From: Pleodorina starrii
Taxonomy: Eukaryota; Chlorophyta; Chlorophyceae; Chlamydomonadales; Volvocaceae
Direction: 5' to 3'
Assembly (NCBI GenBank): GCA_030267565.1
Contig: BRXU01000003.1
Location: 7,167,001-7,231,000 of the forward strand
DNA length: 64,000 nt
The position numbers and the translations under genes were made by a program. The notes under the pieces were generated by a model. The model saw only the letters and a program-made list of their open reading frames with translations, did no database searches and was not told the DNA's origin. Below are positions 35,501 to 46,260 of this stretch, one piece after another; positions within the stretch are counted from its first letter, which is position 1, and each line of letters opens with the position of its first letter.

Positions 35501-38500
35501 GTCATACTCTTACCCCCCTCCCTTTACCGTACGACAGTCCAAGCTGGCTGCGCTGGCTCAGGAGGCCCAGATGGCGCAGGCAGCCTCCACGTCGTACGTG
35601 TCGTGGATGGGCGCCACTCACCCTGTACGGCACGAGCGGGTCAAGTTGGCACTGCACCAGGCGGCCGAGTTCGGAGCGCAGGCGGAGCAGGTGGGGGTGT
35701 TTACTACGGTATGTGTGGCGTGCATACCTGTCTTCGCGTGTGTGTTCTCGTGTGTGTTCTCGTGTGTGTTCTCGTGTGTGTATGGGTTGGGATAAAAGGG
35801 TGTTGAATGTTGGGGGCGGGGCGGACGGCCTCGCTCGCTCGCTGGCTCGGGGCCTTTCTTGGTTCCTTCCGTACCTGGCCCATCCGCCGAAGCAGCACAG
35901 TGCGCCCCATCCTCTGCCCCTGTGTCTGCGCGCGATGTCGTTCGCCGTACACCGCCTGCCGTACACTGTGTTGGGGATTGCCGTACAACCGTCATCGTCC
36001 GAAGGTGATGGACTCCGGGGAGGGCGATGCGCTGGACTCCCGGCTGGCGCTGTACGACAAGGCGATCAACGCGCTTTCGGAGGCCAAGAGCCACGTGCGC
36101 AACGCGGTCAAGGGGCTGGCGGGTGAGAGGAGGAGGAGGGGGGGGAGGGGAGGAGGGGGGGAGGAGGGGCGGGGAAGGGGGGGAGGAGGGGAGGGGAAGT
36201 GGCGGGAGGAGGGGAGGGAGGGGAGGGGAGGAGGGGAAGGGGCGGGAGGAGGGGAGAGAGGAGGGGCGGGAGGAGGGGAGAGAGGAGGGGCGGAGACAGT
36301 GGGCAGGAGTGGAGGAGAAATGGGGGCGGGGGCCGGAGAGGAGGAGCGTTGGGAAGGAGGATGGGAGGCGGCGGCTTTGGAAGTACGGCACGCATGGGTG
36401 GAGGGGGCGGGGTGGAGGACGAGGGAGAGACACGGCCTTCCCCCTCTCCCTATTTCCAAACCAACAAACACTGCTATCTTCGCCTATCTACCCTTCCTTC
36501 CTATTCCAATTCCAAATCTTATCCCGATCCCGATTCCGATCCTGGTCTCGATCCCGATCCAGGTCCCGATGCCGAGGCCCACTTCAAGGAGCTTGAGGCG
36601 GTGGAGGTGGCGGTGGAGGGTCTGCGGCTGCAGCGGACTGTGGAGCGCAGTGAGACGCACCTGGCTCACACACGGGCGAGGTTCGGAGCGGGGCTGCAGA
36701 GACTGGCGCTGGGGAAGAAGATCAAGGTGGGGGAGGGGGCGTGCCGTGCCGTTGGGGGGAGGGGAGGGGCGGCTGGCTGGCTGGGGCGAGGTGGGGTTGA
36801 GGCTCCGCTCCCCTTCCTGCTGACGGTTTCTGCTTCAGCCCCTCTCCACCCACCCCTCTCCGCCCACTCCTCTCCACCCAACCCTCTCCACCCAACCCTC
36901 TCCGCCCCTCCCTGCTCCCCCTTCACAGGACAAGGAGCGCCACGCCCGGCCCGAGGAGGTTGTTCGTGTGTGTGACCTACTGGCTCGCCACCTGGAGGAC
37001 CTGGCGGAGCTGGGGGCCAGACTGGGGGGCAGGGCGGGGGAGGCGCTGCACGACGCGGCGTCGGCGAGGGTGGGTGGGGTGGGTGGGTGGGGAGAGTGGT
37101 GTGGGTGGGCAGTTGGGTGGCTCGTGCGGATTGTGGATTGGTGTGGCTGGAAGGGTGGGTAACATGATTGGGTGGTTGTGTGGGTGGGTTAAGTGGGTGA
37201 GTCCCCGGCTGGGGGATGCGCGAGGGCTTAGTGAGGAGCCAGGAGGACATGCGGGGTCCGCCTCGCGACCCTGACCACTTTCTACACGCCGATACGATAT
37301 GCCACCAACCTCCCTCCTTCCCCAACCTCCTCCCTCCCTCCCTTCCCCTCCCTCCCTCCCTGCTGCCCCGCCATGCACACACACGCAGATCGCTGCCGTA
37401 CGCGCCGTGCGCACGCACCACGTGGCGCACGCGCTGCTGGCCGCCGCCGTCACCGCCTCCGCCGCCGCCGCCGCCGCCGCGGGCGGTGACGCCAAGGACT
37501 CCGCCGCCGCCGGTGCGGGCTCCGGCAAGGCGCTGGAGGCGTGGGCGCTGTTTAATCGGTCCCAGGAGCGCGCTGCCGCTGCGGCTGAGGCGCTGAGGGC
37601 CCTGCCGGGCGGTGACGCGGCGGCGGGGGTGCTGCTGGGGGGGCGGGAGGCGCTGCTGGCGGATCTGGGGGAGCTGGTCAAACAGGCGGCGGCGTACAAG
37701 TGGGTAGGGGCTGTTGGGGGAGGAGGGGGCGGGGCGGGAGAAGGCGGGTTTGTGTGTGGGGGTGGGGGTGGGTGGGGTGGGGACGTGGAGTGGGGGAGGG
37801 GAGTTGGGGAGGAGGCAGGGCAGGAGGCGGTGGAGGGAACAGATGTGTTATCTGCGGAGAGAATGAGGGAGGGGCGGGGGGGGGGGGGGTCCAGGGAGCG
37901 GACGGTTGAGTGGACTGATCCCGGCCAACGCTGCGGTTTACGCTACCCTTTTGGTTGTCCACGGAACCCAGTCAGCGTGGGCCCGTGGCCGGTACCGCGC
38001 GCCTCTCGCCTCTCGGCCCATCGCCGACCGGTCCGTTCACCCGACCACAAAGCCCGCCGCCAGGCACTGGCTCGCGTCGCCAGGCTCGCGTTCCGTTCAC
38101 CCGTCCCCCCTTCACCCCTCACCAACCCCCACTACAACCACAACCACTTACCACCACCGCTTACCACCACCACTACCACCGCCACCGTCATCCGTACCCG
38201 CATTCCCTTCGTACAATTGCCGTACTATATGAATGCACAGGGCCGTTGCCCAGGCCGAGCTGTCCGCCGCCGAGCTCAAGGCCAAGGAGGAGTTGCTGCA
38301 AGGCCAAGGAGTCGGAGGACTCTCCCTGGAGCAACAGACCGCTGCTGCCGCCGCCGGCGGGGGATCGGCGGGGACCGCACCCTACCTCCTGGACGCGCTG
38401 GAGAAGTGGGAGAGCTTTGCGGGCGGCGCCGCCGCTGGCGCGGCGGCGGGCGCCAAGGCGCCGCCGCGGCTGTACAAGGGGCCGTACGGTTTCGAGGCCA

Positions 38501-38625
38501 TTCCCGTACGGCCCATCATGCTGGACACCGCCAGCGGCTGTCTGGAGTATCCCACCCTGGAGCACCGGCTGCGTAAGGCGGAGAAGAAGTCGGTGTTGTC
38601 GTCGCTGTTTGGCTGGAGGAGGTGA
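32504..38625 (+). CDS. SRP68: Signal recognition particle subunit SRP68, complete, 12 exons
   Basis: Exons: 32504-32673, 32762-32872, 33214-33358, 33799-33959, 34379-34445, 34855-34998, 35538-35690, 36005-36122, 36563-36726, 36929-37069, 37389-37699, 38241-38625. The sum is 2070 nt, 689 residues, and all phases close. The N-terminal RNA-binding TPR-like domain is clear: GLRHGDYMRYRKHCASRLQS, LKMHHGRTKYQKRKLDV, and LYVPLFNAERAWAYAMELK. Then come LEAEAYCCWMGGNLLLERES and PNIRYCNYRI. The C-terminus (GFEAIPVRPIMLD ... LEYPTLEHRLRKAEKK ... LFGWRR) matches the end of animal SRP68, which binds SRP72. SRP68 forms a heterodimer with SRP72 on the 7S RNA and is needed for targeting of nascent secretory proteins to the ER. 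Human SRP68 is 627 residues; the excess is Ala/Gly-rich insertions, notably in exon 11. Introns are packed with simple repeats. The identification is strong. Confidence 0.95.
33381..33530 (+). repeat. Degenerate tandem duplication in SRP68 intron 3
   Basis: A GGCCTGGAAGGCGGGGGGCG-type block ending in GCGTGAGAGG occurs twice about 90 bp apart. It is intronic and very G-rich. Confidence 0.6.
35336..35462 (+). repeat. CATT/CATC tandem repeats in SRP68 intron 6
   Basis: About five units of GCCATCCATCCATTCATTCA(TTC) of variable length run head to tail within intron 6, just before exon 7. Confidence 0.85.
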
Positions 38626-39113
38626 AGGGGATCAAGGGGGAGGTGGGAAGGGGGAGGTGGGAAGGGGGAGGGGGACGGATGAGGGGGAAAGGGGGGGTGG
38701 GAGGTTGGTGGGTGGATACGGCTGTGGCCGCGGCTGCGAACGGGAACCGGTTCGAGTGGAGGACGAGAGGGGGAGGAGGGGTAAGATGAGGAGGAGGAGG
38801 GGGAGGAGGGGAGGAGGGGGAGGACGAGGGGACGAGGTTGGAGGAAGGGCAGTTGACAAACCACACACGAAACCGCAAGGACGGTGTGCGTGTCTGTCTG
38901 TGTGTGTGTGTCTGTGTGTATAGGCGCGGCATCGGATGGGAGGTGTGGGACTGCATGCCCGTCCTGGGCCGCGGTGGTTGGGTGTTGTTGTTGTTTTGAT
39001 GTTGTTCAGTGCCAGGGCAGGTACGTACGGTAAGCAGGTAGCTGCGTGAAGCACGAATGTGAAGCACAAAACGCGTGGAGGTGATGGATTCGTGGATGGC
39101 GGTGGTGTGTGTG

Positions 39114-39373
39114 TACGGTACTAAACTGCTGTGCGGCACCTGTGCAGTACCTGAGGGGTCGGGGGTGGGGGGGGGGAAACACGTTGCGTCGATGGATGCA
39201 TGGCGGAACAGCCCACCCGTATGCTCCTCCGTCTACGGTATGTACATGGCTGCAGCCACCTTGCCGACGGACCGCTCCCCTGCTGTACGGTATGTGGGCC
39301 GTCTCCGTCTCCGTCCCTTCGCTCGCTACGGTATCCTTTGTCTTACATACGGTACCCTGCGGGCCCTACGGTA
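39114..39373 (+). repeat. Cluster of six TACGGTA heptamers
   Basis: TACGGTA occurs at 39114, 39234, 39286, 39327, 39348 and 39367, all on the plus strand and mostly preceded by C, G or A in runs such as CTACGGTATGT. The same heptamer is scattered elsewhere in the window. Confidence 0.5.
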
Positions 39374-40546
39374 TGTGGACGGACCGTGTCATCAGGGCGA
39401 CGGGAGTCGAGGTGCGCAATGTGCACGCAGCAGTCCACAAGGTTTCTGGACGTGTCGTTCTCGTTGGAAAGCGTTCCACAAATTCGTACATGCCGCCTCA
39501 CCTCGCTCGGAATCCCGCTATACCGCTACCGGTATACAGAGAGGGTCGCTACGTACTCGTTCCTCGCCCAGCAGCCCAACGTTTATTACGGCTGCCTGCA
39601 CATACACCTGCCTAGCGCGAGCACCTCCGGAATGGCACGCAGGCTCTGACAAAGCTTGGCTTGCCTGCCTCCAGCAGCTGTCCATTACATACCGGTACTC
39701 CCCTTCTGGGCGGGGGCCGGCCAGCAACGTGAGGCGAGGCGACGAGGAAGCTCCGCAGCAAATGGACGCCCTTACTACTTGCGGCGCGCAGTCTGCCCAT
39801 ACCGGTATGCCCTTACTCCAACTCGTTCCCAGCACACTGCACGCACCACCCATAACTTCCTATCTAAAATTCATGTGAGTATTCGATCGTCTAACACCAA
39901 TTCTCCATATTATTTCGTGCATGTGTACATGCGGTGCGTGCGTGTTGAAGTCCCCGTAACCGTCAACATAAAATGCTTTAGGCGTTGCTAAGTAATAATG
40001 TCCTGAGCTTCGCTTCGGCGCCGTTTCACAGTTCGCTCATACATAGCGACTTCTAGGCTTCGACGTGCGTGTGACGTCAGCATCGATCTGCTTTAGCCCC
40101 GCCGGATCCCGACCTAGCCTACTCTGCCGAGCGTACTTGCGCTGTTTCCATTCCCATCCTTTCAGTTATGAGCTAGCCATTTCCCCATTGGGCGGTTCAC
40201 AAATATAACTGGCGCGGTACGATCGAGGGGAACCTGCAAAAGTCCCGCCTCGGGGCGCGTTGCTAAAGCACATTTTGCTGGCTTTGGATTTTGCCCGTCA
40301 TGCATGTATGCACGCATTTCCCCCTTGCACTCCGCCGTGCTCCGAGTGACATTTTACATTTTATCGATTTTGCACAAATATGCATGCATGTACTAGAAAG
40401 TAGATAGAGGCTTTAAGAAGCCAATGTTATACGGATATATCATTGGTTTGCAGTCAGAATCCACCTGAAACCAGCAGCAGGTATACATACACCCTCATAC
40501 ACGTGGGCCTGCCGGTCGTCGGAGCAGCGGTCGGGACAGCAGTCGA

Positions 40547-40583
40547 ATCAATTAATTACAGAGGAACTGTAATAAATTAATTA
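40547..40583. repeat. Short AT-rich inverted repeat related to the 44.0-kb insertion
   Basis: AATCAATTAATTACAGAGGA is followed by ACTGTAATAAATTAATTATA, so the arms AATTAATTACAG and CTGTAATAAATTAATT are nearly complementary. The core ATTACAGAGGA recurs in the 44.0-kb insertion and, inverted, at 54.2 kb. Confidence 0.55.
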
Positions 40584-40631
40584 TAGTCACTTCATTAGTT
40601 ACATATATAGTCGAGGCAATAAACTGCACAT

Positions 40632-40675
40632 ACTCATTAGTTACTCATTAGTTACTCATTAGTTACTCATTAGTC
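40632..40675 (+). repeat. 11-bp tandem repeat ACTCATTAGTT, four copies
   Basis: Four head-to-tail copies of ACTCATTAGTT, the last ending in C instead of T, lie in an AT-rich intergenic tract. Confidence 0.9.
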
Positions 40676-41216
40676 ATACACGCGCCGTTTAAAAAATTGC
40701 GACTTTCAACAACTGCGATATTGCTCTTTTATTCGTACAATCCACACACGTACCGTTGATACCAGATAGGTATAATTCAAGGAGTATCTGCATCGCCGTA
40801 AGCCTTCATTTGTAAGCACTCAGTTGCCTGTTGCTTGGTGCATGCATGCGCCTATTCGTTGCCTCGACGACCGTACGTACGCACCGTACGTTCTATATAT
40901 GTACGACCGTTAGTCATCCCGTCCATGCTTGTGTACATAAATAATGCGAACAAACAGAAGTTAATAGTATAGCGTGTGCTTGCTGCAGAGTAGGCGAAAC
41001 AGGCGAACTCACTCACAGCAGTACGTAGTCATCCGTTGCATCTCCATATCACACGCAGCAGTACGTACATTCGCACACAGTTGCTTACTTGCAGTATCTG
41101 CAACAACTCTGCAACCAAGCAAGCACTGCAGTGGCCGGCCAGTAGCCTATCACTTTGATACATCTGTCAGTCATATATACACGCACAGCGCTGTAACAAT
41201 CTATCTACACAACAAC

Positions 41217-41698
41217 ATGAACACCGCACGCATCCAGCCATCATCCAACCAAGCAGTGAGGTCCACCACGCAGCTTCCTCGACTGCCATCGGATGAAGAG
41301 TTCGAGGTTGGTAGGCTGCTTGCATGTATGCTTACTTGCTGCTGCAAACACACGTACGTGCATGTGGCCGGCGGGGCGATCGCACAGAGACGCAATTCCG
41401 CCCTTCATGTTTGCAGGCGGCGTACACGAGCAGCCAGTGGTTCACTGGAGACACTTCCGTCGACGACACGCCCCAGCAGCAGCAGCAGCCGGAGGAGGTT
41501 GAAGGCTTCACACAGCCCTATTATCCCTATTATCCCCGGAGGCACCCGCGGTCTCATCGGGGGCAGTGGCGGTCGCAGCAGTGGGGGCAGTGGGGGCACC
41601 CGCAGTGGGGGCAGCCGCAGTGGGGGCAGCCGCAGTGGGGGCAGGCACATTATTGGGGGCAGCAGCATCCACACTGGCAGCAGCACATGTGGCAATAG
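41217..41698 (+). CDS. Small Gln/Trp/Gly-rich (prion-like) protein, two exons
   Basis: Proposed exons are 41217-41306 and 41417-41698, giving 30 + 93 residues with phase 0. The intron begins GTTGGT and ends TTTGCAG. Exon 1 encodes RLPSDEEFE near its end. Exon 2 continues AAYTSSQWFTGDTSVDD, then a Gln run, PYYPYYPRRHPRSHRG, and a tail of about four PQWGQ-type repeats ending in HWQQHMWQ. I recognise no family. The composition is that of a low-complexity, aromatic-rich protein that could phase-separate or bind metal through His and Trp; both ideas are inference. Without splicing, the same start codon opens into a different frame through the same DNA giving a Gly/Ser/Arg-rich tail (SGGSRSGGSRSGG) ending at 41735, so the frame used is uncertain. 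Confidence 0.45.
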
Positions 41699-42562
41699 GT
41701 TGCAAGACTGGCACATACAACGGCCGCAGCCGTAGCAACAGCAGGCTCATGCATGCTGGTAGGCCTGCCTGCTGGTGGCTGGGGAGTGTGGAGCCGGGGC
41801 GGCTGTGTGCAGGAACGTACGTGAGCTGGACGGGACATACATACAGCCCCCCCGCCCGGAACTACACATACTCCTGTACATTGTACAATGTACTTCTATC
41901 GTGTACGAAATAAATGCATCGCTTTCATCAATTATATACAGGTGGACCGCTCTATCTCTACGCACTCCGCCGGCGGGGGTTATTGAGGATGGTCGGTTTG
42001 AGGAAATTGAGTGCAATGGGGGCTTTCGCGTGGACGGACACCATTATTGGCGGGATGGCATGGTCGAGCGGCAATGAACTTGCCCCCATGCGCATGCAAC
42101 TACTGTAAAATATTGTATGATTCCAGTAATGGTCCATCCTGCTGGCTGGATGGCTCGCTTGCTCGCGTCCACAAATTTGCACAATGAAACAACGAAGGAG
42201 GCCGCACAAGTAACTAACGCTGCCGGTACGTTCAGGTTATTATTAACTCAGTGGTACCGCAGTAGTCATTGCATGCGCGTGAGGGGGGATTAGGAATTAC
42301 GCACATTTGCGTGTGATGTGGCACCTTTGTAGAATGCAGGTTTGTTACAGTGGGAGCCAACCCCGTAGGGCCGGCGGCTACACGTTTTAGCACTGACCAC
42401 CGCACGGGGCCTCGCTGATAATACACAGTAGGCCATACCCCTCATCAACCACCCGATCGTCGAGATTCTTAGGGTTCAGCTCTTCAGCAGTTCGCCGCAA
42501 ATGACGACCGCTTCTGTTCGTGTGCACAGTGGGCTCCCTACATACATGCCCTCGGCGGAAGC
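41699..42562. other. Intergenic, no supported gene
   Basis: Mixed-composition DNA between the Gln/Trp/Gly-rich gene and the MITE-like element. Short frames on both strands have no recognisable motif or exon structure. Confidence 0.5.
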
Positions 42563-42779
42563 AGGGTAGCTATCTTATTTTGCTGAGTATCTACGGCCAG
42601 AGATACTCCTGGCTCAGAAGCGCTGAGAGTATCTGTCAGGATCTGTAAACGAGGAGATTTTCTCGGCTAAACACGGCCGGATTATCTAAACTTTCAGCTT
42701 TTTGCACGGCAAAATTATCTACAGATTTCCAAGAATTTCTCCCGAATATATATTCATATCTTAATAAGATAGCCACCCT
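42563..42779. mobile_element. MITE-like element with 17-bp terminal inverted repeats
   Basis: AGGGTAGCTATCTTATT at 42563-42579 is matched by the inverse of AATAAGATAGCCACCCT at 42763-42779, 16 of 17 positions identical. The 217-bp element has no coding capacity. Internally GAGTATCT and AGATACTC form a further short hairpin. I see no obvious target-site duplication, so the class is not assignable. Confidence 0.65.
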
Positions 42780-42830
42780 TGTCCCATGTATGGACGAGGC
42801 ACGTTCGTTGGGGGCTTCACAGATTTTACG

Positions 42831-43100
42831 TCACAATATCATTGCCGTTCTTGTCATTTCTCGGGCATAAACACTTTCATCACACGGTTTCATCTCGGTC
42901 GGGCTGCGCTCAGAGGTCAAGCTGCAGACTCGTTCAATAATGTTCGTTATTAGGACTGTAAGCAGCAAAGGCTTATCCCGCGGATGCTCAGCAGGAGCCA
43001 GGCTTACAAGGATCCGTGCTTGCGTGTCATCGTCTGGCACTTCAAACAGCAGGCCGTTGACATGTATGTGTGCAAATTTCGCCCTTGCCTTGCCTTGGAG
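42831..43100 (-). pseudogene. Possible exon or gene fragment, unknown protein
   Basis: The minus strand reads AKFAHIHVNGLLFEVPDDDT followed by QARILVSLAPAEHPRDKPLL, ITNIIERV and a stop at 42831. The pattern of hydrophobic strands and conserved-looking acidic turns reads more like real protein than the surrounding frames. No start codon, partner exon or family could be assigned. It may be a single exon of an unannotated gene or a relic. Confidence 0.25.
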
Positions 43101-44003
43101 GGCGCAGAAGGGTGGGGTTCCATATTTACGTCGATCGTAAATGAGTAATAATTAGCTTGGATTGCATGTTAGCCGGAAATGCCCTGAGACTAAAAATATT
43201 ACCAAACCATGTCATCTGAAACTGTGCATTCTTCCATGGCTGGTGCATGTATAGACAATCATGCGAGTTAGCCTTGCTTTGGAAGGTGGAACGGCGACCC
43301 TACGTTCCTGCAAAGGGGCACACCAGCAGATATTCGAACTCCTGGCTTCTTTCCACATTTATGGCTGTTTGTTTTCATGCTTGTACTGCTGTCCTCTTCA
43401 TGTATTTTGTCGACTGTCGGTCGCCCGGGGAGCGAGCGAGTCCCGGGGTGAACCGAAGTCAGCAGACATTATTGTTCATATTCGCAAGTTCTTGATTAAC
43501 GAGCACTTGATTGTCGGCTTGCTATGAGGTCACAACCAATGTCGGTCGTTGTAGGACAGCTGCTGGATGGCCTTGTCATTTGTTATTAATGTGATTCTTA
43601 TTGGCTGACATCATATGCTCCGTTACGAGTACATATCAGGACATACGTTTGTATGTATACTATCCATCACATATCTATTTATTTTGGTGTCTCGCTCGTA
43701 GATAGGTTGGTGGGGTTTAGGAATAAATCAATGACGACAGAAGCAGGCGGTAGGTCCTGCAAACACCAGTAAACTATCCGCACCACGCCGTCGCGTCTTT
43801 CGAAAACCAATGCAATCATTCATGAGCGAGGGAGCGATGAAAGCATTTCTTCGTCACCAACTTGCCATTTTCTGGGGCCCGTACATATATGTAAGCTGTT
43901 ACGGAGGCTATTGATGACAAATAACAGCTAGCCCGTAACTCTCTGAAGACTGCACGCTCCATCTTATCGGGTACACTTTGGCTTCGCACGCACCACATCA
44001 CAT

Positions 44004-44078
44004 CCGCTGCAATTAATTAATTACAGAGGAGCTGGATAACAGCTACATAACAGCTACATAACAGCTACCGCTGCAATT
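44004..44078 (+). mobile_element. 53-bp insertion flanked by an 11-bp target-site duplication
   Basis: CCGCTGCAATT occurs at 44004-44014 and again at 44068-44078, while the paralogous site in copy 2 (about 46817) has it once (ending C instead of T). The 53 bp between begin AATTAATTACAGAGGAGCTG and contain two and a half ACAGCTACATA units. A related sequence lies inverted at 54189-54232. Confidence 0.65.
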
Positions 44079-44371
44079 GACAAAAACGTCAGCAGTCAGT
44101 TCGTGGCGGTTGGCGACCATCGGTAGCCATATGTATGTATGACTCATGCACCCGTACGGCCTCGGAGGACGTACGGTTGCAGTCGCTCGGACGTATAAAT
44201 GATGGCCATCTAGGCAGTGATATGAACTCCACATATGATTTGTTTAATACTGAATTATAACTAACTAACACAATCCATCCCATATATAGGTTGACTGCAA
44301 TTTGAGCAATCTGCTGCACCGTATTTAATTTAGGTTGTTCATTACAACCGGAGCACAATTGATACCGAGAG

Positions 44372-45562
44372 ATGTTTCGTAATGTCTTTGAGGCATGCTT
44401 TGGCGGCGAATTCGAACTCGAACACACTTGCGGCGGCCGGGCCGTCTTCGGGGTTTGCACCATCTGTCTCAACTTGACTGAGACCGGGCCAGCGGAGCAG
44501 CTTTGCGGCTGCCCAACGCCCATGCACCGGGGCTGCCTGGGCCGCTGGCAGCTAGAGCGAACCCTGGTCCGTGGTCGGCGACGACCTCCATCCGTCCCCG
44601 TGCAGAACTCATGCCCGTTCTGCCGCAAGCTTCTGCCGCCCCTGGCCGAGCTGCTGACGCCGCGGCGTGGAATGAACGTTGTAGCCTTCAGGGCTGTGGC
44701 TCAAAATGGGAAGGTACGTAATAAGGCGGAACGCGCACAACCGGGTTGTCGATCGCTATTGGGTGATGCGCCTGTATATATGTTCAACGGCAGGGAACCA
44801 CGCACGCAATAACCCGCCATACATCCAGTTCCTGTCCAAACATACACACGACAATTTCCCACCAACCCCGACACTCCGTTCCCACCAACCATCATTCAAT
44901 GGCCCTGCCTGCTACCCGCCGATTACGTAATAACTAACGACAACGCCCCGCCGCCCCACCCCTTGCTTCCTTCTGCTGCAGCGTCTGCTGGAAATCCCCG
45001 CCGCCAATCGCAAGTCAGGAGCCGAAGGCAAGACCGCTCAGTTCCGCACGCACGTCAATGGCATGTTTGGAATGCTGGATGACGCAGTGCTTAAGGTGAG
45101 CCCGCAGCTCCGTGATTTGTTTCGGGACACGATTCGCCCGAGGCGGAACCGCGCAGTAGTCCCAACAATCCTTGCTGATGTTATCTCAGAATGAAACATT
45201 ACAATATCTCGAAAAATCTGAATGGATCACGCGCGCGCAAAGCGTTATATCGATAGACAATGAGCCTCGTCGGTTCTTCCCCTTAACGTAAATTCACCCA
45301 AATATATTTATTAATATTTCAATCAATTAAACGGCCATCCTGTTGCCCCAAAAATAAATCCGGCGTGCAGGTTGCCTTACCATACGCAACAGCAGGACCC
45401 ACCTCGGCAGGCGAGAGGAAGATGCTACCGCTGCCACCCCTTCCGCCTTCCAGTCAGCAGCAGCGTCTACCGCCGCAGGCACCGCGGGCACCGCAGGCGC
45501 CGCAGGCACCGCAGGCGCCGCAGAATCCGCATCGTCCCAACCGTCAACGAATGCCGAAGTGA
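44372..45562 (+). CDS. RING-CH finger protein, duplicate 1
   Basis: Exons are 44372-44713, 44982-45095 and 45371-45562, all phase 0, giving about 215 residues. The RING-CH ligands are C29, C32, C45, C47, H52, C55, C81 and C84, with the family signature CLGRWQLER before the last cysteine pair CPFC. After it come LPPLAELLTPRRGMNVVAFR and exon 2 (GKTAQFRTHVNGMFGMLDDA), corresponding to the first strand and helix of the beta-grasp-like region in the paralogues. Exon 3 begins VALPYATAGPTSAGERKMLP and ends in PQA repeats. Alternatively intron 2 is not removed and the protein ends at 45194 with a tail reading VSPQLRDLFRDTIRPRRNR. Intron 2 carries the last about 45 nt of a retrotransposon ORF2. A probable E3 ubiquitin ligase; the finger is intact. 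Confidence 0.65.
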
Positions 45563-46260
45563 CGACAGCGTAATAATGACATGCCTGCTGCAGCAAAGCT
45601 AGCCGCACGGCAATCTGCCCTGTCACGCAACGTTTGATTGTGGCCGTCTTACTTGATTGCTTGTCTTACTTGCTTACTTGTAGCCGATCGATAGATGGAT
45701 GTATGGGTATATATGGGAGCGACGCGATCTCCACTGTGCGCTTCAATGCGCGCTGTTCGTAAGACCCTCAAAACCTTGCTTCTGCTTGCTGCTGCTGTAC
45801 GTATATTTAAATAGATGTGCATACCAATGGAAGGGGAACTCGCGCGTGCAACGATGGTAGAGAGAGCCCGCCCAGCTGCGTACATGGCCCTTTTTCTTGT
45901 TTGCTTGCCATTGCAGACGGCTCAACTGCGCCCGCCCGCACCCGCCAATCGTGCCTGCTGGCTGGGTGGCGGATGGAACCGGCGGAGGACGGGTGGCAGG
46001 ATGGTAGGGACTGACGGAATTCGTATACATGAGCGAACTTAAGCTGTTGCTTGCTTGTGCATTTTGGTCCCGTTAGAAGGCGACATTGACCCAAGTAGCT
46101 CTAGGGATAACATTGACAGCTCTATGTATGTTGCGACTTCGGGCAATTATACTATCACAATAGAGGTATTGATATACACATGCCTCCTGTAATGTTAATG
46201 GTCGTCTGTCGCACCCACAAACTTGCGTTCAAGTAGTACACCTGCAGGCACCGTTAGGCT

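Larger units (their letters stand above)
38626..41216. other. Intergenic; compositional shift from GC-rich to AT-rich
   Basis: This is the 3' flank of SRP68 and then a gene-poor stretch. It includes a cluster of TACGGTA heptamers (39114-39373), an AT-rich tract from about 40.5 kb, and an 11-bp tandem repeat at 40632-40675. Frames here are short and unconvincing. Confidence 0.5.
42780..44371. other. Gene-poor region before the duplicated RING-CH gene
   Basis: Apart from the minus-strand fragment at 42831-43100 and the start of the segmental duplication (43912), nothing is supported. A plus-strand frame at 43261-43527 has a Cys/Phe-rich hydrophobic middle but no other sign of coding function. 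Confidence 0.45.
43912..46070 (+). repeat. Segmental duplication, copy 1
   Basis: The block from TGATGACAAATAACAGCTAG to GCATTTTGGTCC is repeated at 46721-54009. Copy 1 contains RING-CH gene 2 and lacks the body of the retrotransposon that sits inside copy 2. Small indels and base changes separate the copies. Confidence 0.9.

Noticed and set aside
34864..36126. 420-codon plus-strand frame
   Set aside because: It covers an SRP68 exon and then reads through introns made of CATT and GT repeats; the SRP68 exon chain explains the real coding part.
43261..43527. Plus-strand 88-codon frame with a hydrophobic Cys-rich middle
   Set aside because: Short, no homology recognised, no conserved context; too weak to call.
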